A stretch of 64,000 nt of DNA from Rhynchopus sp. YZ270_cl-10 (Eukaryota > Euglenozoa > Diplonemea > Diplonemida > Diplonemidae). The notes below the pieces were generated by a model. It was given only the letters and a program-made list of their open reading frames with translations, did no database searches and was not told the DNA's origin. Below are positions 1-11,100 of the stretch, piece by piece. How positions within the stretch are numbered: position 1 is the stretch's first letter; each line of letters opens with the position of its first letter. The stretch covers positions 992,001-1,056,000 of the forward strand of contig OZ037862.1 in NCBI GenBank assembly GCA_964035575.1, read 5' to 3'. Position numbers and translations under genes: made by a program.

Positions 1-239
1 ACGTGCGCGAGGAATCATCTTATGAACCTTGTGCGTTGTGTGACAAAGTGTGTTGTTATTGTTATTGTTTCCCCTTTCGATGTGTAAGCGAAAGACACAC
101 ATTCACTTTGAAGTTTTTATATTTGTCTGCCTACGATTGGAGATAAAAAAGAACGTCCCCCACCTCTCTCTACTCTTCATGGTTCAGTCACATCCTCCCA
201 TACCACCACCACCACCACCACCACCACCCATTTGTTATC

Positions 240-312
240 CACAGAACATTTGATCTTTCTATTTTGCTATCTTGCATTTTGCAGCCGTTGCGTTTCCTGA
301 GCATCTGTTGCA
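240..312 (+). promoter_or_regulatory. Leader of the first giant-protein gene with a pyrimidine-rich tract and CAG
   Basis: A T/C-rich stretch ends in CAG at 282-284, 28 bases before the ATG at 313. A run of CCA triplets lies just upstream (about 207-231). The tract looks like a 3' splice site, either of a 5'UTR intron or of a spliced-leader addition site. The same leader occurs at 8045-8117 in unit 2. No TATA-like box was recognised. Confidence 0.45.
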
Positions 313-3300
313 ATGCGTGTGCCCCAACTGCTGTGTGCGCTGGCAGTGGCAGTCGCAACGATGGGGCGTGGTAGCGAGGCAGGCCTGGCGCTGACGGACT
401 GCGTGCAGGGTGTGTGCGTTGTGGATGCGACGCTTGGGGACAGCACGTCGGAGCTTGGCTTCCTTGTGTCGGGGGCGGTTGCTGTGGACGAGGCGGCGCC
501 GTGCTCGTCTGCGAACGGCGGGTCCGTGTCGGTGACGCTGTACGTGGCGGGGGAGACGCTCACGAGCACTGGGTCGCTGTGGCAGGGAGACGGCTGCGGG
601 GCGGACGGTGTGTCGCCTGTGTGGACGCTGTCTGCTGCGTTCGATGGTGTCTTCATTGTGCTGCCTGCACCTGCAGACAATGTGGCGCTGCGTGCGGCTG
701 CACTCACGCTGACGGGAAGTGGCGCAGACGCATCGTTTGCAGGCACCCTGAGCGGGGAGGTGGAGGTGGACGGTGCTGCAGGCACGCTTGCCGCGTCTGT
801 GTCCGTGTCGTCGTCGGCAGCGGTGACGGCAGTGTCGCTGAGTGTCTCGGGTGCGTTCTCCGTGGGCCCGCTCTCGGCCTCTGCGCTTGCCTTCAGCATG
901 GACATGGCGACAGGGGTCTTCAGCGGGAGCGGCACGCTTGGCGTCGACCTGGCTGCGTACGCAGGGCCCACACTGGCGGGGGACGTGGTGACGGTGGAGC
1001 GCCTGCTGTACTACTCGCAAACAGGCGCATGGGACGTGGCGGTGCGTATGGCCGAGGGGAGCAGCGTGGATGTGCTGGGGCTGAGTGTGTCGGACGTGTC
1101 GGTGGCGCTTGCGCTTGCGCACGGCGGAGGGGGCGCGGACTGGGCCGGGACGGTGGGCGGGACGGTGTCGAGCCTGTTCGGCGGTGCCGGTGGTGAGGGG
1201 GCTGTGGCAGTCACAGCAGACTTCTCGGCAGAGACAGGGCTCACCGCACTGCGCGGGGACGTGACGCTCGTGGGGAACGGGGTGTCGTTCTCGGGGACAC
1301 TGGTGACGGACGGGACGACAAGCACCGGGGACGGGGCGCTGCTGGTGGGCGGGTCTGTGGCGGCGCAGGCGTCGTTCACATACACCCACGCAACAAAGGC
1401 GTTTGCGGTGCTTGGGTCTGTGCAGGGGGCGCTGCAGGTGGGGACGGTGACGCTATCGTCGGCAGGGGTGACGTTGTCGAAGGCGGACGGCGGGGCGTGG
1501 AGCGGGAGCGTGAGTGGGACTGCAGCGCTGTTCGGGGGGACTGCGGCGGCGTCGATGGCGTTTGCAGACGGGACGCTCGCGTCGCTGGCAGTGTCAACAA
1601 CGTTCGTGACAGGAAACGGGCTGCTGAGCGGGTCGCTGGCGTTCGACTACGTGCGGGCGGACACGTGCGCAACGTCGACAGGGACGTTTGGCGGGGTGCT
1701 GAAGATGTCTGGGGCGGCGGAGCTTGCCTTTGACGGGACTGTGGCGTTTGACGGCTGCACCGGTGTTGTGTCTGTGGCGGCCTCTGTGGACGGGGACTGG
1801 GCTGCCCCCGGTGGTGTGTCGGTGGCGGGGGTGGCGGTGCAGGCGACAAGCAGCGGGTTTGCGGACGGGAGTACGAGCACGGCGCTGTCTGCGCAGACGT
1901 GGGTGGGGTCTGTGTCTGGGACGACGTCGGGTGCGGACGTGGCGGTGGCGTTTGACGTGGCGTTTGACACAAGCAGCGACGCGTCGAGTGTGGAGGCGAT
2001 GCTGTCGTACGCAGACACGAACCTGATTGTGCAGGTGATGGTGAACTCGGACTGCAGCGGGTCTGGGCTGGTGCAGGTGCAGAACCTGCCTTCCGGTGTG
2101 CCTGCGCTCGAGGTGGCTGTGGCGTACACACGCGAGAGCTGTGGTGGGGCGAGCAAGGCGTGGGCGCTGGAGGGGTCGCTTGGGGACTCGCTGCTGATCG
2201 ACTTCTCGGGGAAGACGCTGTCGCTTGCGCCTGCTGTGGTGCGTGTGGTGTCGGACGAGGCTGGGGCGCTGTCTGTGGAGGTTGTGGCGGGGCTTGCGCC
2301 GTTTGAGGTTGTGGCTGCGTTCGGGGCTGGTGACGCGGGTGCGGCCTTCACGCTGACTGCACGCACTGCGGCGGACGCGGCTGCGGGGGAGGTGACACCG
2401 GGGGCGTTCCTGGCGGCCATGTCCGGTGGTGTGGCGAGTGTGTTCGGGAGCGGTGTGGGGTCCGCGTTTTCGTCGCTCTTCTCGGGGATGACGGAGCTGA
2501 CGCTGACAGACCTGCTTGTGGTGTTTGACTTTGTGGCGCCGTCGATTTCGCTGACTGCCACAGGGACGCTGTTTGGGGCGGGCTTTGACGTGCTGGTTGT
2601 GGTGGAGAAGGCGGGCTCCGCGTGGCAGTACGCACTGGCGCTCACAACGACGGGGCTGTCGGACCTGTCGTTCCCCGGCCTGGCCGGCACTGTTGTGGAT
2701 GTGATTGCGCCCAGCAGCCTGACGGTGTCGGTGGCAAACGCAGCAACGTCGTTTGCGGGGAAGACGTTGCCGCAGGGGCTGTCGCTGGCAGCAACCCTCC
2801 CGCTGGACGGGTCTGTGATGGCGGGGATTACGGCTGTGGCGCCGTCGTCACTGAACGACCAGACGGCAGCCGCATCAGGGGCGGACGGCGGGGTGACAAT
2901 TGTGGCGTCGCTGACGAGCAGCACGGAGATGCGCCTGGCCCTGGCGCTTGCCGGCGGGGTGGAGCTGGGGTCGCCGGACGTGTTCCTGCGTGAGGTGTCG
3001 CTGCTGCTGGTGGTGAAGGCTGCGGGGTCGCCCGAGTTCGGGTTCCAGGTGGTGATTGACGTGACAATGGACGAGCGTGTGCTGAGTGCGTCTGCGGCGC
3101 TGCTTGTGGACGCGACGGGGCTCTCGCTTGCGGTGGCGTTGGACAGCAGCGAGCCGTGGAACGAGCCCTTTGGGATGAAGGGTGTGGCGATTCTGTTCCC
3201 GCTTGGGCTCTCGCTTGCGATCACACCGGCAGGGATTCTGAGCGAGTTTGCGCTGACGGGTGGTGTGCAGCTGAGTGCGGCAACAGGGTACGTGACGCTG

Positions 3301-5580
3301 AGTGTGAGTCTTGCGGAGCCGACGAAGAACGCGTTCCAGGCAGAGGTGACGACGCTGGACTTGCAGGACGTGCTGGTGGGGCTGCTGGACTGCACGGCGT
3401 GCACACAGGGTGTTGCGGGAGTGCTGACGGACATGTCTGTGGACCACTTCCTCGGGTCCTTCAACGCCGACCCTGTGAACGCCGTGACGATCACCTTTGC
3501 GGATGTGGCTGTCGAGATCCCTGCAGGTGTGTCGATTGAGCTGACAAACCTGGACCTGTGGGGTGTGCTGAAGGTGGCACACGCGTCCTTTGCCCTGAAC
3601 GCGGATGGGATGTCTGCTGCGTTTGAGGCGGAGCCTGTGGCGTGGGGCCCGCTGACGATCACGGCGGCAAGCAGCAGCGCAAGTGGGCCGCAGTTTGCGA
3701 TGGTGCTGACGGAGACGGAGCAGTCGCTGCTGATTGACGGGAAGGCAGTGCTGTTTGGGCAGTCTGTGTCGCTGTACCTGCAGATGAGTGACAACACGGT
3801 GGAGGGCCACTTTGCGCTGTCGCTTGCGAGTCTGCAGGCAGACGTGACAATGACGAGCAGCGGGCGTCCTGGGGATGCAGGGTTCTCGAACAGCGTGCGT
3901 GCGGAGCTGGAGGCGGACCTGATTGGCGACATTGTGGGTGCTGCGACGGAGTACCTGCTGGGGCTTGCGAGCGAGATGGACGCAGAGCTGGCAGCTGCAG
4001 ACGCCGCAGTACTGTCTGCGGACAGTGCGTGGGAAAAGGCGAAGGAAGAGCTGAAGAAGGTGGAGGAGGACGCGACAGCGGAGATCAAGGAGGCAGAGGA
4101 CGCTGTGGAGAGTGCGGAGGATGAAGTCTCCAAGTTTGACTGTGGAAACATCTGGCTGGTGTCGGACGGATGCAAAGCAGCGAAGGCTGTGGTGAAGGAG
4201 ATACTGAGTGCGGCGAAGAAGACACTGGAGGGTGTGCGCAAGGCGACGAAAGCGCTCGTCGCGCTTGCGGAGGTAGTTGTCGAGGAGTCGAAGATCCTGC
4301 TTGACTTTGCGGGGGAGGTGCTGACGTGGGCGCAGGCTGCTGTCGACGTGTTTGCTGCGGTTGTGTCTGCGATTGCGGGAGCTCTGGAGGACATGCTTAT
4401 TGTGCACAGCTTGGTGTTCACAAGCGACGTGAGCAACAGCGATGTGGCAGTGTCCTTCGCAGCGGACGTGACGATCTTTGGGACGCGCCATCGCAACCTC
4501 GCCTTCTCTGTGCGCATCAACTTCGACGCGATTGTGGACCACCTGTCGGGGCTTCTGTCGGACGCGTTCACAGGCGACTTTGGTGGTGCAGTTGTTGACG
4601 AGAAGCCTGGGGCACCGTCGGCTGTGGCGGGCGCACCGCAGACGGTTGCGGACTACGTGGACGTGCTGCGCGACGCGGCCTACTACGTGCACATGCTGAA
4701 CACGGTGACGGTGTCGCAGAATGCACGCGACTGTGCAGCGTCGCTTGCAGGCTGCGCCGACATCCCGTGGCGGTACCTTTCGTACTACCCGGTAGAGACC
4801 ATGGAGGCCATGTGCACCGCGGCGATGGAGGAGAAGTGTGCAGACAGCAGCGAAGCACTGGCACGCCAGCTGTGGCTGCAGGAGGCGCTTGTCTCGTCTT
4901 CGCAGCGCGCGCTTCAGACAGCGCTGTCTTCGCGTGCGGCAGACGCCGTGGCGATGGGCACAGCAGCGGGGCAAGTGCAGGCATACTGCGATGCGTCTGA
5001 CCTGCTGTCGGTGTTGTACATCTGTCCTACAGACGTAGTGTACAATTTGCAGAAGGTGTTGCAGAGCATTCTCGCTTCCGACACTTCAGCGCTCCTGACG
5101 GCGGTGTTGGAGACCGAGTACAACGTGACCACGAACGCTGAGTCTGCCGCCTCCGCAGAAGCAGAGTACCAGGCAGCGAAGGCAGACTGCGATAATGAAC
5201 TGTCCGTCGAGTCCATCGGCGCATGCGCAGAGGAAACGTTCCTGCTTGCTGCCAGCTTGCTGGCAAGCTTCGAGAGTGATGCATCTGTTGCACAGCGCGA
5301 CGCACTCGAGGTGTCGCTCTTCAATGCGATAGCAGACGCGCAGGGCGGTACAGAGGCAGACGTGCTGGTTCTCGACGCTGTCAGCACTGCGATCACGGAG
5401 CGCACCACAAGCCTCAGCACCACTGCTGCGTCACTGCAGGACAGCTACAATGCGTTACAGTGTGCGTCACAGAGTTCCAGCGATTACTGCAAAGATCTGG
5501 CAACGCAGCTGGCCCACGCAGAAGACATGCAGGACGTGCTTCACTCCGTCTTCTTGAAGATATTGGCTGGCAATTACTGA
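313..5580 (+). CDS. Giant secreted beta-rich protein with helical C-terminal region (copy 1)
   Basis: This is a single open frame of 1755 residues. Residues 1-23 look like a signal peptide (hydrophobic core, then GSEA before the mature chain). Residues 24 to about 1225 are rich in Ala, Gly, Ser, Thr and Val with alternating polar and hydrophobic positions, suggesting a long beta-strand array. About 1228-1290 is a charged helical or coiled-coil stretch (KAKEELKKVEED), followed by hydrophobic helices and a Cys-containing helical tail. There is no clear C-terminal membrane anchor. The family is not recognised; a secreted or surface matrix or adhesin protein is a guess. The N-terminal two thirds match the second copy exactly, while roughly the last 525 residues differ at many positions. 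The chosen start is the first Met, placed directly before the signal peptide and after a CAG acceptor-like site. Confidence 0.85.
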   Translation: MRVPQLLCALAVAVATMGRGSEAGLALTDCVQGVCVVDATLGDSTSELGFLVSGAVAVDEAAPCSSANGGSVSVTLYVAGETLTSTGSLWQGDGCGADGVSPVWTLSAAFDGVFIVLPAPADNVALRAAALTLTGSGADASFAGTLSGEVEVDGAAGTLAASVSVSSSAAVTAVSLSVSGAFSVGPLSASALAFSMDMATGVFSGSGTLGVDLAAYAGPTLAGDVVTVERLLYYSQTGAWDVAVRMAEGSSVDVLGLSVSDVSVALALAHGGGGADWAGTVGGTVSSLFGGAGGEGAVAVTADFSAETGLTALRGDVTLVGNGVSFSGTLVTDGTTSTGDGALLVGGSVAAQASFTYTHATKAFAVLGSVQGALQVGTVTLSSAGVTLSKADGGAWSGSVSGTAALFGGTAAASMAFADGTLASLAVSTTFVTGNGLLSGSLAFDYVRADTCATSTGTFGGVLKMSGAAELAFDGTVAFDGCTGVVSVAASVDGDWAAPGGVSVAGVAVQATSSGFADGSTSTALSAQTWVGSVSGTTSGADVAVAFDVAFDTSSDASSVEAMLSYADTNLIVQVMVNSDCSGSGLVQVQNLPSGVPALEVAVAYTRESCGGASKAWALEGSLGDSLLIDFSGKTLSLAPAVVRVVSDEAGALSVEVVAGLAPFEVVAAFGAGDAGAAFTLTARTAADAAAGEVTPGAFLAAMSGGVASVFGSGVGSAFSSLFSGMTELTLTDLLVVFDFVAPSISLTATGTLFGAGFDVLVVVEKAGSAWQYALALTTTGLSDLSFPGLAGTVVDVIAPSSLTVSVANAATSFAGKTLPQGLSLAATLPLDGSVMAGITAVAPSSLNDQTAAASGADGGVTIVASLTSSTEMRLALALAGGVELGSPDVFLREVSLLLVVKAAGSPEFGFQVVIDVTMDERVLSASAALLVDATGLSLAVALDSSEPWNEPFGMKGVAILFPLGLSLAITPAGILSEFALTGGVQLSAATGYVTLSVSLAEPTKNAFQAEVTTLDLQDVLVGLLDCTACTQGVAGVLTDMSVDHFLGSFNADPVNAVTITFADVAVEIPAGVSIELTNLDLWGVLKVAHASFALNADGMSAAFEAEPVAWGPLTITAASSSASGPQFAMVLTETEQSLLIDGKAVLFGQSVSLYLQMSDNTVEGHFALSLASLQADVTMTSSGRPGDAGFSNSVRAELEADLIGDIVGAATEYLLGLASEMDAELAAADAAVLSADSAWEKAKEELKKVEEDATAEIKEAEDAVESAEDEVSKFDCGNIWLVSDGCKAAKAVVKEILSAAKKTLEGVRKATKALVALAEVVVEESKILLDFAGEVLTWAQAAVDVFAAVVSAIAGALEDMLIVHSLVFTSDVSNSDVAVSFAADVTIFGTRHRNLAFSVRINFDAIVDHLSGLLSDAFTGDFGGAVVDEKPGAPSAVAGAPQTVADYVDVLRDAAYYVHMLNTVTVSQNARDCAASLAGCADIPWRYLSYYPVETMEAMCTAAMEEKCADSSEALARQLWLQEALVSSSQRALQTALSSRAADAVAMGTAAGQVQAYCDASDLLSVLYICPTDVVYNLQKVLQSILASDTSALLTAVLETEYNVTTNAESAASAEAEYQAAKADCDNELSVESIGACAEETFLLAASLLASFESDASVAQRDALEVSLFNAIADAQGGTEADVLVLDAVSTAITERTTSLSTTAASLQDSYNALQCASQSSSDYCKDLATQLAHAEDMQDVLHSVFLKILAGNY

Positions 5581-5654
5581 GTGTGTGTTTTTGTTTTCCT
5601 TTGCTTTGAATAATGGAATACAGTGTGCGAAGTGTTTTTCCCCCCCCGTACATT

Positions 5655-5870
5655 TGTTAGCACACAGCTGTCCGTCCGTAGGGATGTAGCTGTATTTAAA
5701 ATGGTTCCTGTATTCCCATAGAACAGTGAACAAGAATGGAACGGAACAGAGAAAAGAGGGAACTAATATTGGTGCTTGCAACCCACCCCTTTCCACAAAA
5801 GAGCGTTAGCCAAAAGAGATCTGGAGACAGTAAGCTTTGATACTCAAAAAAGTTAAGAGCAATCTGCTTG
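5655..5870. repeat. Downstream block shared with 13865-14090; unoccupied transposon site
   Basis: This block downstream of copy 1 looks the same as 13865-14090 downstream of copy 2, although the gene ends between them have diverged. It ends with TCTGCTTG (5863-5870) running straight on into TCCCTACTC. In unit 2 the same octamer is split by the element at 14091-15190 and is present on both sides of it. Unit 1 therefore shows the pre-insertion sequence. Confidence 0.85.
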
Positions 5871-5981
5871 TCCCTACTCTTTAGCTAACAACAAGCAAAA
5901 ATGCTTTTTTTTTCGGGGGAAACCCATAAAACCAGACCGAGAACCAACCGTTTCCCTCCTTTTTTTTTATTTATCTACAGC

Positions 5982-6945
5982 AGGACAAGAAACTTGACGA
6001 CCAAATAATATTGGCGGATTTTGGGGATTTTCTTGTAATTGGCGACTTTTTTGGTCGACAATATTACTTGGTAGGATAGTGGTTCTTAGTCGCATTGGTT
6101 GGGAAGTACACGGCGCACATCAGCCTCTGTGGCTGATGTGGAAAAGTGGGTGTGCCATCAGCCGGCTGATGTGGTACACCAACCCATTTTCACACCCCAC
6201 TTTCACATCAGCCACAGAGGCTGATGTGCGCCGTGTAGCTTTTTTCTTCTTCTTTTTTTCTCTTTGAATAATCAAGCATTGACGAATAGAAATGGGAAAC
6301 GACAGATGGTGCGTGCCCGCTTTAGCGGATTTGGGGTTTTTCACGTTCAGCAGCGAATAAACACAAATCTTTTGCGGTGCAATAAACGAAAAAGTGTGTT
6401 CTTGTCTGTCTTTTGTGCTTTATGCTTCACTGTCATATCCTGAAGTCGTTTTCTATTTTGAAAGTACTGGGGGGATGGGGGTCAAATAGTAGACCCCCCC
6501 CTTGAATAGTAGACCCGCTTGAGAAATTCTGGTTTTTTTATTTTATTTTATAAATGATTCCGTGCAATGCTAAAAAGAAATTGTACACCGTACCCCAACT
6601 CCCTTCCTGTTTTCCTATTCTGGGGTGGAGTGGAGGAGAGCCACACTACACCGACAGGTGTAGGTGTGTGCGTTTCACCACAACCTCTCCCTTTTGTCTT
6701 TGTTGTCCTTATTGTCTTTGTTGTCTTTATTGTCTTTTTTTATTGTTTGCGGGGGTGGGAAAACACAAAAAAGGAAAAGTAGGAGTGCGGTTTTCAACTT
6801 TTTTTTTTGTTGTTGTACTTGTGCTTTTTTATACCAATACGAACCACCATCCCACCAAATAACTTGTCGACCAAATAATATTGGCGGATTTTGAGGGTTT
6901 TCTTGCAATTTGGCGACTTTTTTGGTCGCCGATATTACTTGTCCT
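5982..6945. mobile_element. Unclassified insertion bounded by two ~85-bp imperfect palindromes
   Basis: Two similar units of about 85 bp, 5990-6074 and 6861-6945, lie in the same orientation. Each contains CGACCAAATAATATTGGCGG and an imperfect inverse near its other end. The outer ends are inverted: AGGACAAG at 5982-5989 and CTTGTCCT at 6938-6945. Unit 2 lacks this 0.96 kb segment at the corresponding position (about 15265-15285), so it is an insertion in unit 1 or a loss in unit 2. No transposase frame and no convincing target duplication were seen. It could instead be two separate miniature elements. Confidence 0.55.
6109..6235. mobile_element. Palindromic miniature transposon with TA flanks
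   Basis: The arms CACGGCGCACATCAGCC... and ...GGCTGATGTGCGCCGTG are inverted copies about 45 bp long and nearly perfect. TA lies on each side (6107-6108 and 6236-6237). The compact palindrome with TA flanks fits a Tc1/mariner-type miniature element by structure only. It is nested in the insertion at 5982-6945. Confidence 0.7.
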
Positions 6946-7539
6946 AATGTACGTTTGTAACACCCCTTCAGTCTTACTTTAAGATAGATTGGAGGTGTGG
7001 TGCCTGCATCTCGTACTCTGTTGTTCTCTTGCCCCCACACGTGTTCATCCCCTCGCCCCATGTTTTCCTTTTTTGTGTGTTGCTGAAACCGTCTTTTTGC
7101 AACAATTAAAAGACTGGATGATCTGTAGAGAACATCCTTGCGCTTTCTCTTGTTTGAGTTGAAAGTACACCTTTTTATGCGTTGCTGAAAAACTGCTTTA
7201 CCTTTGCAAGGGATATCCCAGGCAATAGTTCCACACTTGCCCTGCACTCTCAGTGGTGACTGGTTCTGGGAGTCTCCCTTGCGTGGTCTGGCAGTCCTCT
7301 CCCCCACACAGCACACAACAACACAACCATCCCGATGCGTGTCAACTGGGGAGATATGAGTATGATGTTCATTGCATCTTTCCAGTTTTTATGAGGGGGT
7401 TTTTTCTTTTTTCTTTTTTCATTTTCTTTTGTGCGTGATATTTTTTTTTTTTTGTGCGTTTCTTGTCTTTTTATCACCAGGTGTCGGTGGCGTTTTTGAA
7501 GCACATGGAAGATGCCTTTGCACACTTTCATTTGTGCTT

Positions 7540-7640
7540 GCGTCTGCCGATGAACGGTGAGACCTGTTGCACTTCAACTTCTCTTTATTTGCTCCTGAGG
7601 TGACTAAGTATGTTAGGCTTGGTTCATCTTATACACGCTC
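7540..7640 (+). repeat. Dispersed ~110-bp repeat family (best contiguous copy)
   Basis: Two halves are joined here. The first is CGATGAACGGTGAG...TTGCACTTCAACTTCTCTTT; the second is GGTGACTAAG...GGCTTGGTTCATCTTATA. Either or both halves recur near 19607-19745 (second half twice), 26543-26600, 27818-27856, 28050-28130, 37519-37577, 38284-38335, 53755-53795 and 60235-60290. Several copies can fold as CTAAGC-loop-GCTTAG. No polymerase III boxes, poly-A tail or coding potential were established, so the class is unknown. Confidence 0.65.
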
Positions 7641-8117
7641 CCCATCCCCCATTTTTTTTGTTGTGACAACTGCCTAAATAAAGGATGGATCTGAGAGCCT
7701 TCATATATGTGAGTAGTTTCTATGGCGCTTTTGGAAGGATGTACTAGGAGGGGGGGACAAGGTTCGACAGTCATCCAAGTTTGCTCTATTCTTTTTTAGG
7801 TGAATACGTGCGCGAGGAATCATCTTATGAACCTTGTGCGTTGTGTGACAAAGTGTGTTGTTATTGTTATTGTTTCCCCTTTCGATGTGTAAGCGAAAGA
7901 CACACATTCACTTTGAAGTTTTTATATTTGTCTGCCTACGATTGGAGATAAAAAAGAACGTCCCCCACCTCTCTCTACTCTTCATGGTTCAGTCACATCC
8001 TCCCATACCACCACCACCACCACCACCACCACCCATTTGTTATCCACAGAACATTTGATCTTTCTATTTTGCTATCTTGCATTTTGCAGCCGTTGCGTTT
8101 CCTGAGCATCTGTTGCA

Positions 8118-11100
8118 ATGCGTGTGCCCCAACTGCTGTGTGCGCTGGCAGTGGCAGTCGCAACGATGGGGCGTGGTAGCGAGGCAGGCCTGGCGCTGAC
8201 GGACTGCGTGCAGGGTGTGTGCGTTGTGGATGCGACGCTTGGGGACAGCACGTCGGAGCTTGGCTTCCTTGTGTCGGGGGCGGTTGCTGTGGACGAGGCG
8301 GCGCCGTGCTCGTCTGCGAACGGCGGGTCCGTGTCGGTGACGCTGTACGTGGCGGGGGAGACGCTCACGAGCACTGGGTCGCTGTGGCAGGGAGACGGCT
8401 GCGGGGCGGACGGTGTGTCGCCTGTGTGGACGCTGTCTGCTGCGTTCGATGGTGTCTTCATTGTGCTGCCTGCACCTGCAGACAATGTGGCGCTGCGTGC
8501 GGCTGCACTCACGCTGACGGGAAGTGGCGCAGACGCATCGTTTGCAGGCACCCTGAGCGGGGAGGTGGAGGTGGACGGTGCTGCAGGCACGCTTGCCGCG
8601 TCTGTGTCCGTGTCGTCGTCGGCAGCGGTGACGGCAGTGTCGCTGAGTGTCTCGGGTGCGTTCTCCGTGGGCCCGCTCTCGGCCTCTGCGCTTGCCTTCA
8701 GCATGGACATGGCGACAGGGGTCTTCAGCGGGAGCGGCACGCTTGGCGTCGACCTGGCTGCGTACGCAGGGCCCACACTGGCGGGGGACGTGGTGACGGT
8801 GGAGCGCCTGCTGTACTACTCGCAAACAGGCGCATGGGACGTGGCGGTGCGTATGGCCGAGGGGAGCAGCGTGGATGTGCTGGGGCTGAGTGTGTCGGAC
8901 GTGTCGGTGGCGCTTGCGCTTGCGCACGGCGGAGGGGGCGCGGACTGGGCCGGGACGGTGGGCGGGACGGTGTCGAGCCTGTTCGGCGGTGCCGGTGGTG
9001 AGGGGGCTGTGGCAGTCACAGCAGACTTCTCGGCAGAGACAGGGCTCACCGCACTGCGCGGGGACGTGACGCTCGTGGGGAACGGGGTGTCGTTCTCGGG
9101 GACACTGGTGACGGACGGGACGACAAGCACCGGGGACGGGGCGCTGCTGGTGGGCGGGTCTGTGGCGGCGCAGGCGTCGTTCACATACACCCACGCAACA
9201 AAGGCGTTTGCGGTGCTTGGGTCTGTGCAGGGGGCGCTGCAGGTGGGGACGGTGACGCTATCGTCGGCAGGGGTGACGTTGTCGAAGGCGGACGGCGGGG
9301 CGTGGAGCGGGAGCGTGAGTGGGACTGCAGCGCTGTTCGGGGGGACTGCGGCGGCGTCGATGGCGTTTGCAGACGGGACGCTCGCGTCGCTGGCAGTGTC
9401 AACAACGTTCGTGACAGGAAACGGGCTGCTGAGCGGGTCGCTGGCGTTCGACTACGTGCGGGCGGACACGTGCGCAACGTCGACAGGGACGTTTGGCGGG
9501 GTGCTGAAGATGTCTGGGGCGGCGGAGCTTGCCTTTGACGGGACTGTGGCGTTTGACGGCTGCACCGGTGTTGTGTCTGTGGCGGCCTCTGTGGACGGGG
9601 ACTGGGCTGCCCCCGGTGGTGTGTCGGTGGCGGGGGTGGCGGTGCAGGCGACAAGCAGCGGGTTTGCGGACGGGAGTACGAGCACGGCGCTGTCTGCGCA
9701 GACGTGGGTGGGGTCTGTGTCTGGGACGACGTCGGGTGCGGACGTGGCGGTGGCGTTTGACGTGGCGTTTGACACAAGCAGCGACGCGTCGAGTGTGGAG
9801 GCGATGCTGTCGTACGCAGACACGAACCTGATTGTGCAGGTGATGGTGAACTCGGACTGCAGCGGGTCTGGGCTGGTGCAGGTGCAGAACCTGCCTTCCG
9901 GTGTGCCTGCGCTCGAGGTGGCTGTGGCGTACACACGCGAGAGCTGTGGTGGGGCGAGCAAGGCGTGGGCGCTGGAGGGGTCGCTTGGGGACTCGCTGCT
10001 GATCGACTTCTCGGGGAAGACGCTGTCGCTTGCGCCTGCTGTGGTGCGTGTGGTGTCGGACGAGGCTGGGGCGCTGTCTGTGGAGGTTGTGGCGGGGCTT
10101 GCGCCGTTTGAGGTTGTGGCTGCGTTCGGGGCTGGTGACGCGGGTGCGGCCTTCACGCTGACTGCACGCACTGCGGCGGACGCGGCTGCGGGGGAGGTGA
10201 CACCGGGGGCGTTCCTGGCGGCCATGTCCGGTGGTGTGGCGAGTGTGTTCGGGAGCGGTGTGGGGTCCGCGTTTTCGTCGCTCTTCTCGGGGATGACGGA
10301 GCTGACGCTGACAGACCTGCTTGTGGTGTTTGACTTTGTGGCGCCGTCGATTTCGCTGACTGCCACAGGGACGCTGTTTGGGGCGGGCTTTGACGTGCTG
10401 GTTGTGGTGGAGAAGGCGGGCTCCGCGTGGCAGTACGCACTGGCGCTCACAACGACGGGGCTGTCGGACCTGTCGTTCCCCGGCCTGGCCGGCACTGTTG
10501 TGGATGTGATTGCGCCCAGCAGCCTGACGGTGTCGGTGGCAAACGCAGCAACGTCGTTTGCGGGGAAGACGTTGCCGCAGGGGCTGTCGCTGGCAGCAAC
10601 CCTCCCGCTGGACGGGTCTGTGATGGCGGGGATTACGGCTGTGGCGCCGTCGTCACTGAACGACCAGACGGCAGCCGCATCAGGGGCGGACGGCGGGGTG
10701 ACAATTGTGGCGTCGCTGACGAGCAGCACGGAGATGCGCCTGGCCCTGGCGCTTGCCGGCGGGGTGGAGCTGGGGTCGCCGGACGTGTTCCTGCGTGAGG
10801 TGTCGCTGCTGCTGGTGGTGAAGGCTGCGGGGTCGCCCGAGTTCGGGTTCCAGGTGGTGATTGACGTGACAATGGACGAGCGTGTGCTGAGTGCGTCTGC
10901 GGCGCTGCTTGTGGACGCGACGGGGCTCTCGCTTGCGGTGGCGTTGGACAGCAGCGAGCCGTGGAACGAGCCCTTTGGGATGAAGGGTGTGGCGATTCTG
11001 TTCCCGCTTGGGCTCTCGCTTGCGATCACACCGGCAGGGATTCTGAGCGAGTTTGCGCTGACGGGTGGTGTGCAGCTGAGTGCGGCAACAGGGTACGTGA

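Larger units (their letters stand above)
1..7805. repeat. Tandem duplication, unit 1 (left edge outside window)
   Basis: Base 1 onward reappears at 7806 with an offset of 7805. The upstream region, the start codon and about the first 3.69 kb of the large gene appear identical in the two units; every reading frame on both strands gives the same translations across this stretch. Identity stops sharply at about 3998 (11803 in unit 2). After the genes the units share further blocks in patches: 5655-5870 with 13865-14090, 6370-6460 with 13715-13800, 6967-7395 with 15283-15720, and 7455-7640 with 19515-19750. The last 100 bases before the next unit (7685-7785) also recur at 20165-20252, so the array probably once had a third unit. 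Confidence 0.95.

Noticed and set aside
1647-4571. Very long minus-strand frame (974 codons) opposite the first giant gene, with a counterpart at 9452-12376
   Set aside because: GC-rich third codon positions of the plus-strand gene keep the opposite frame open. The peptide is Ser/Thr/Ala/Pro-rich without domains, and the signal peptide and gene architecture lie on the plus strand.
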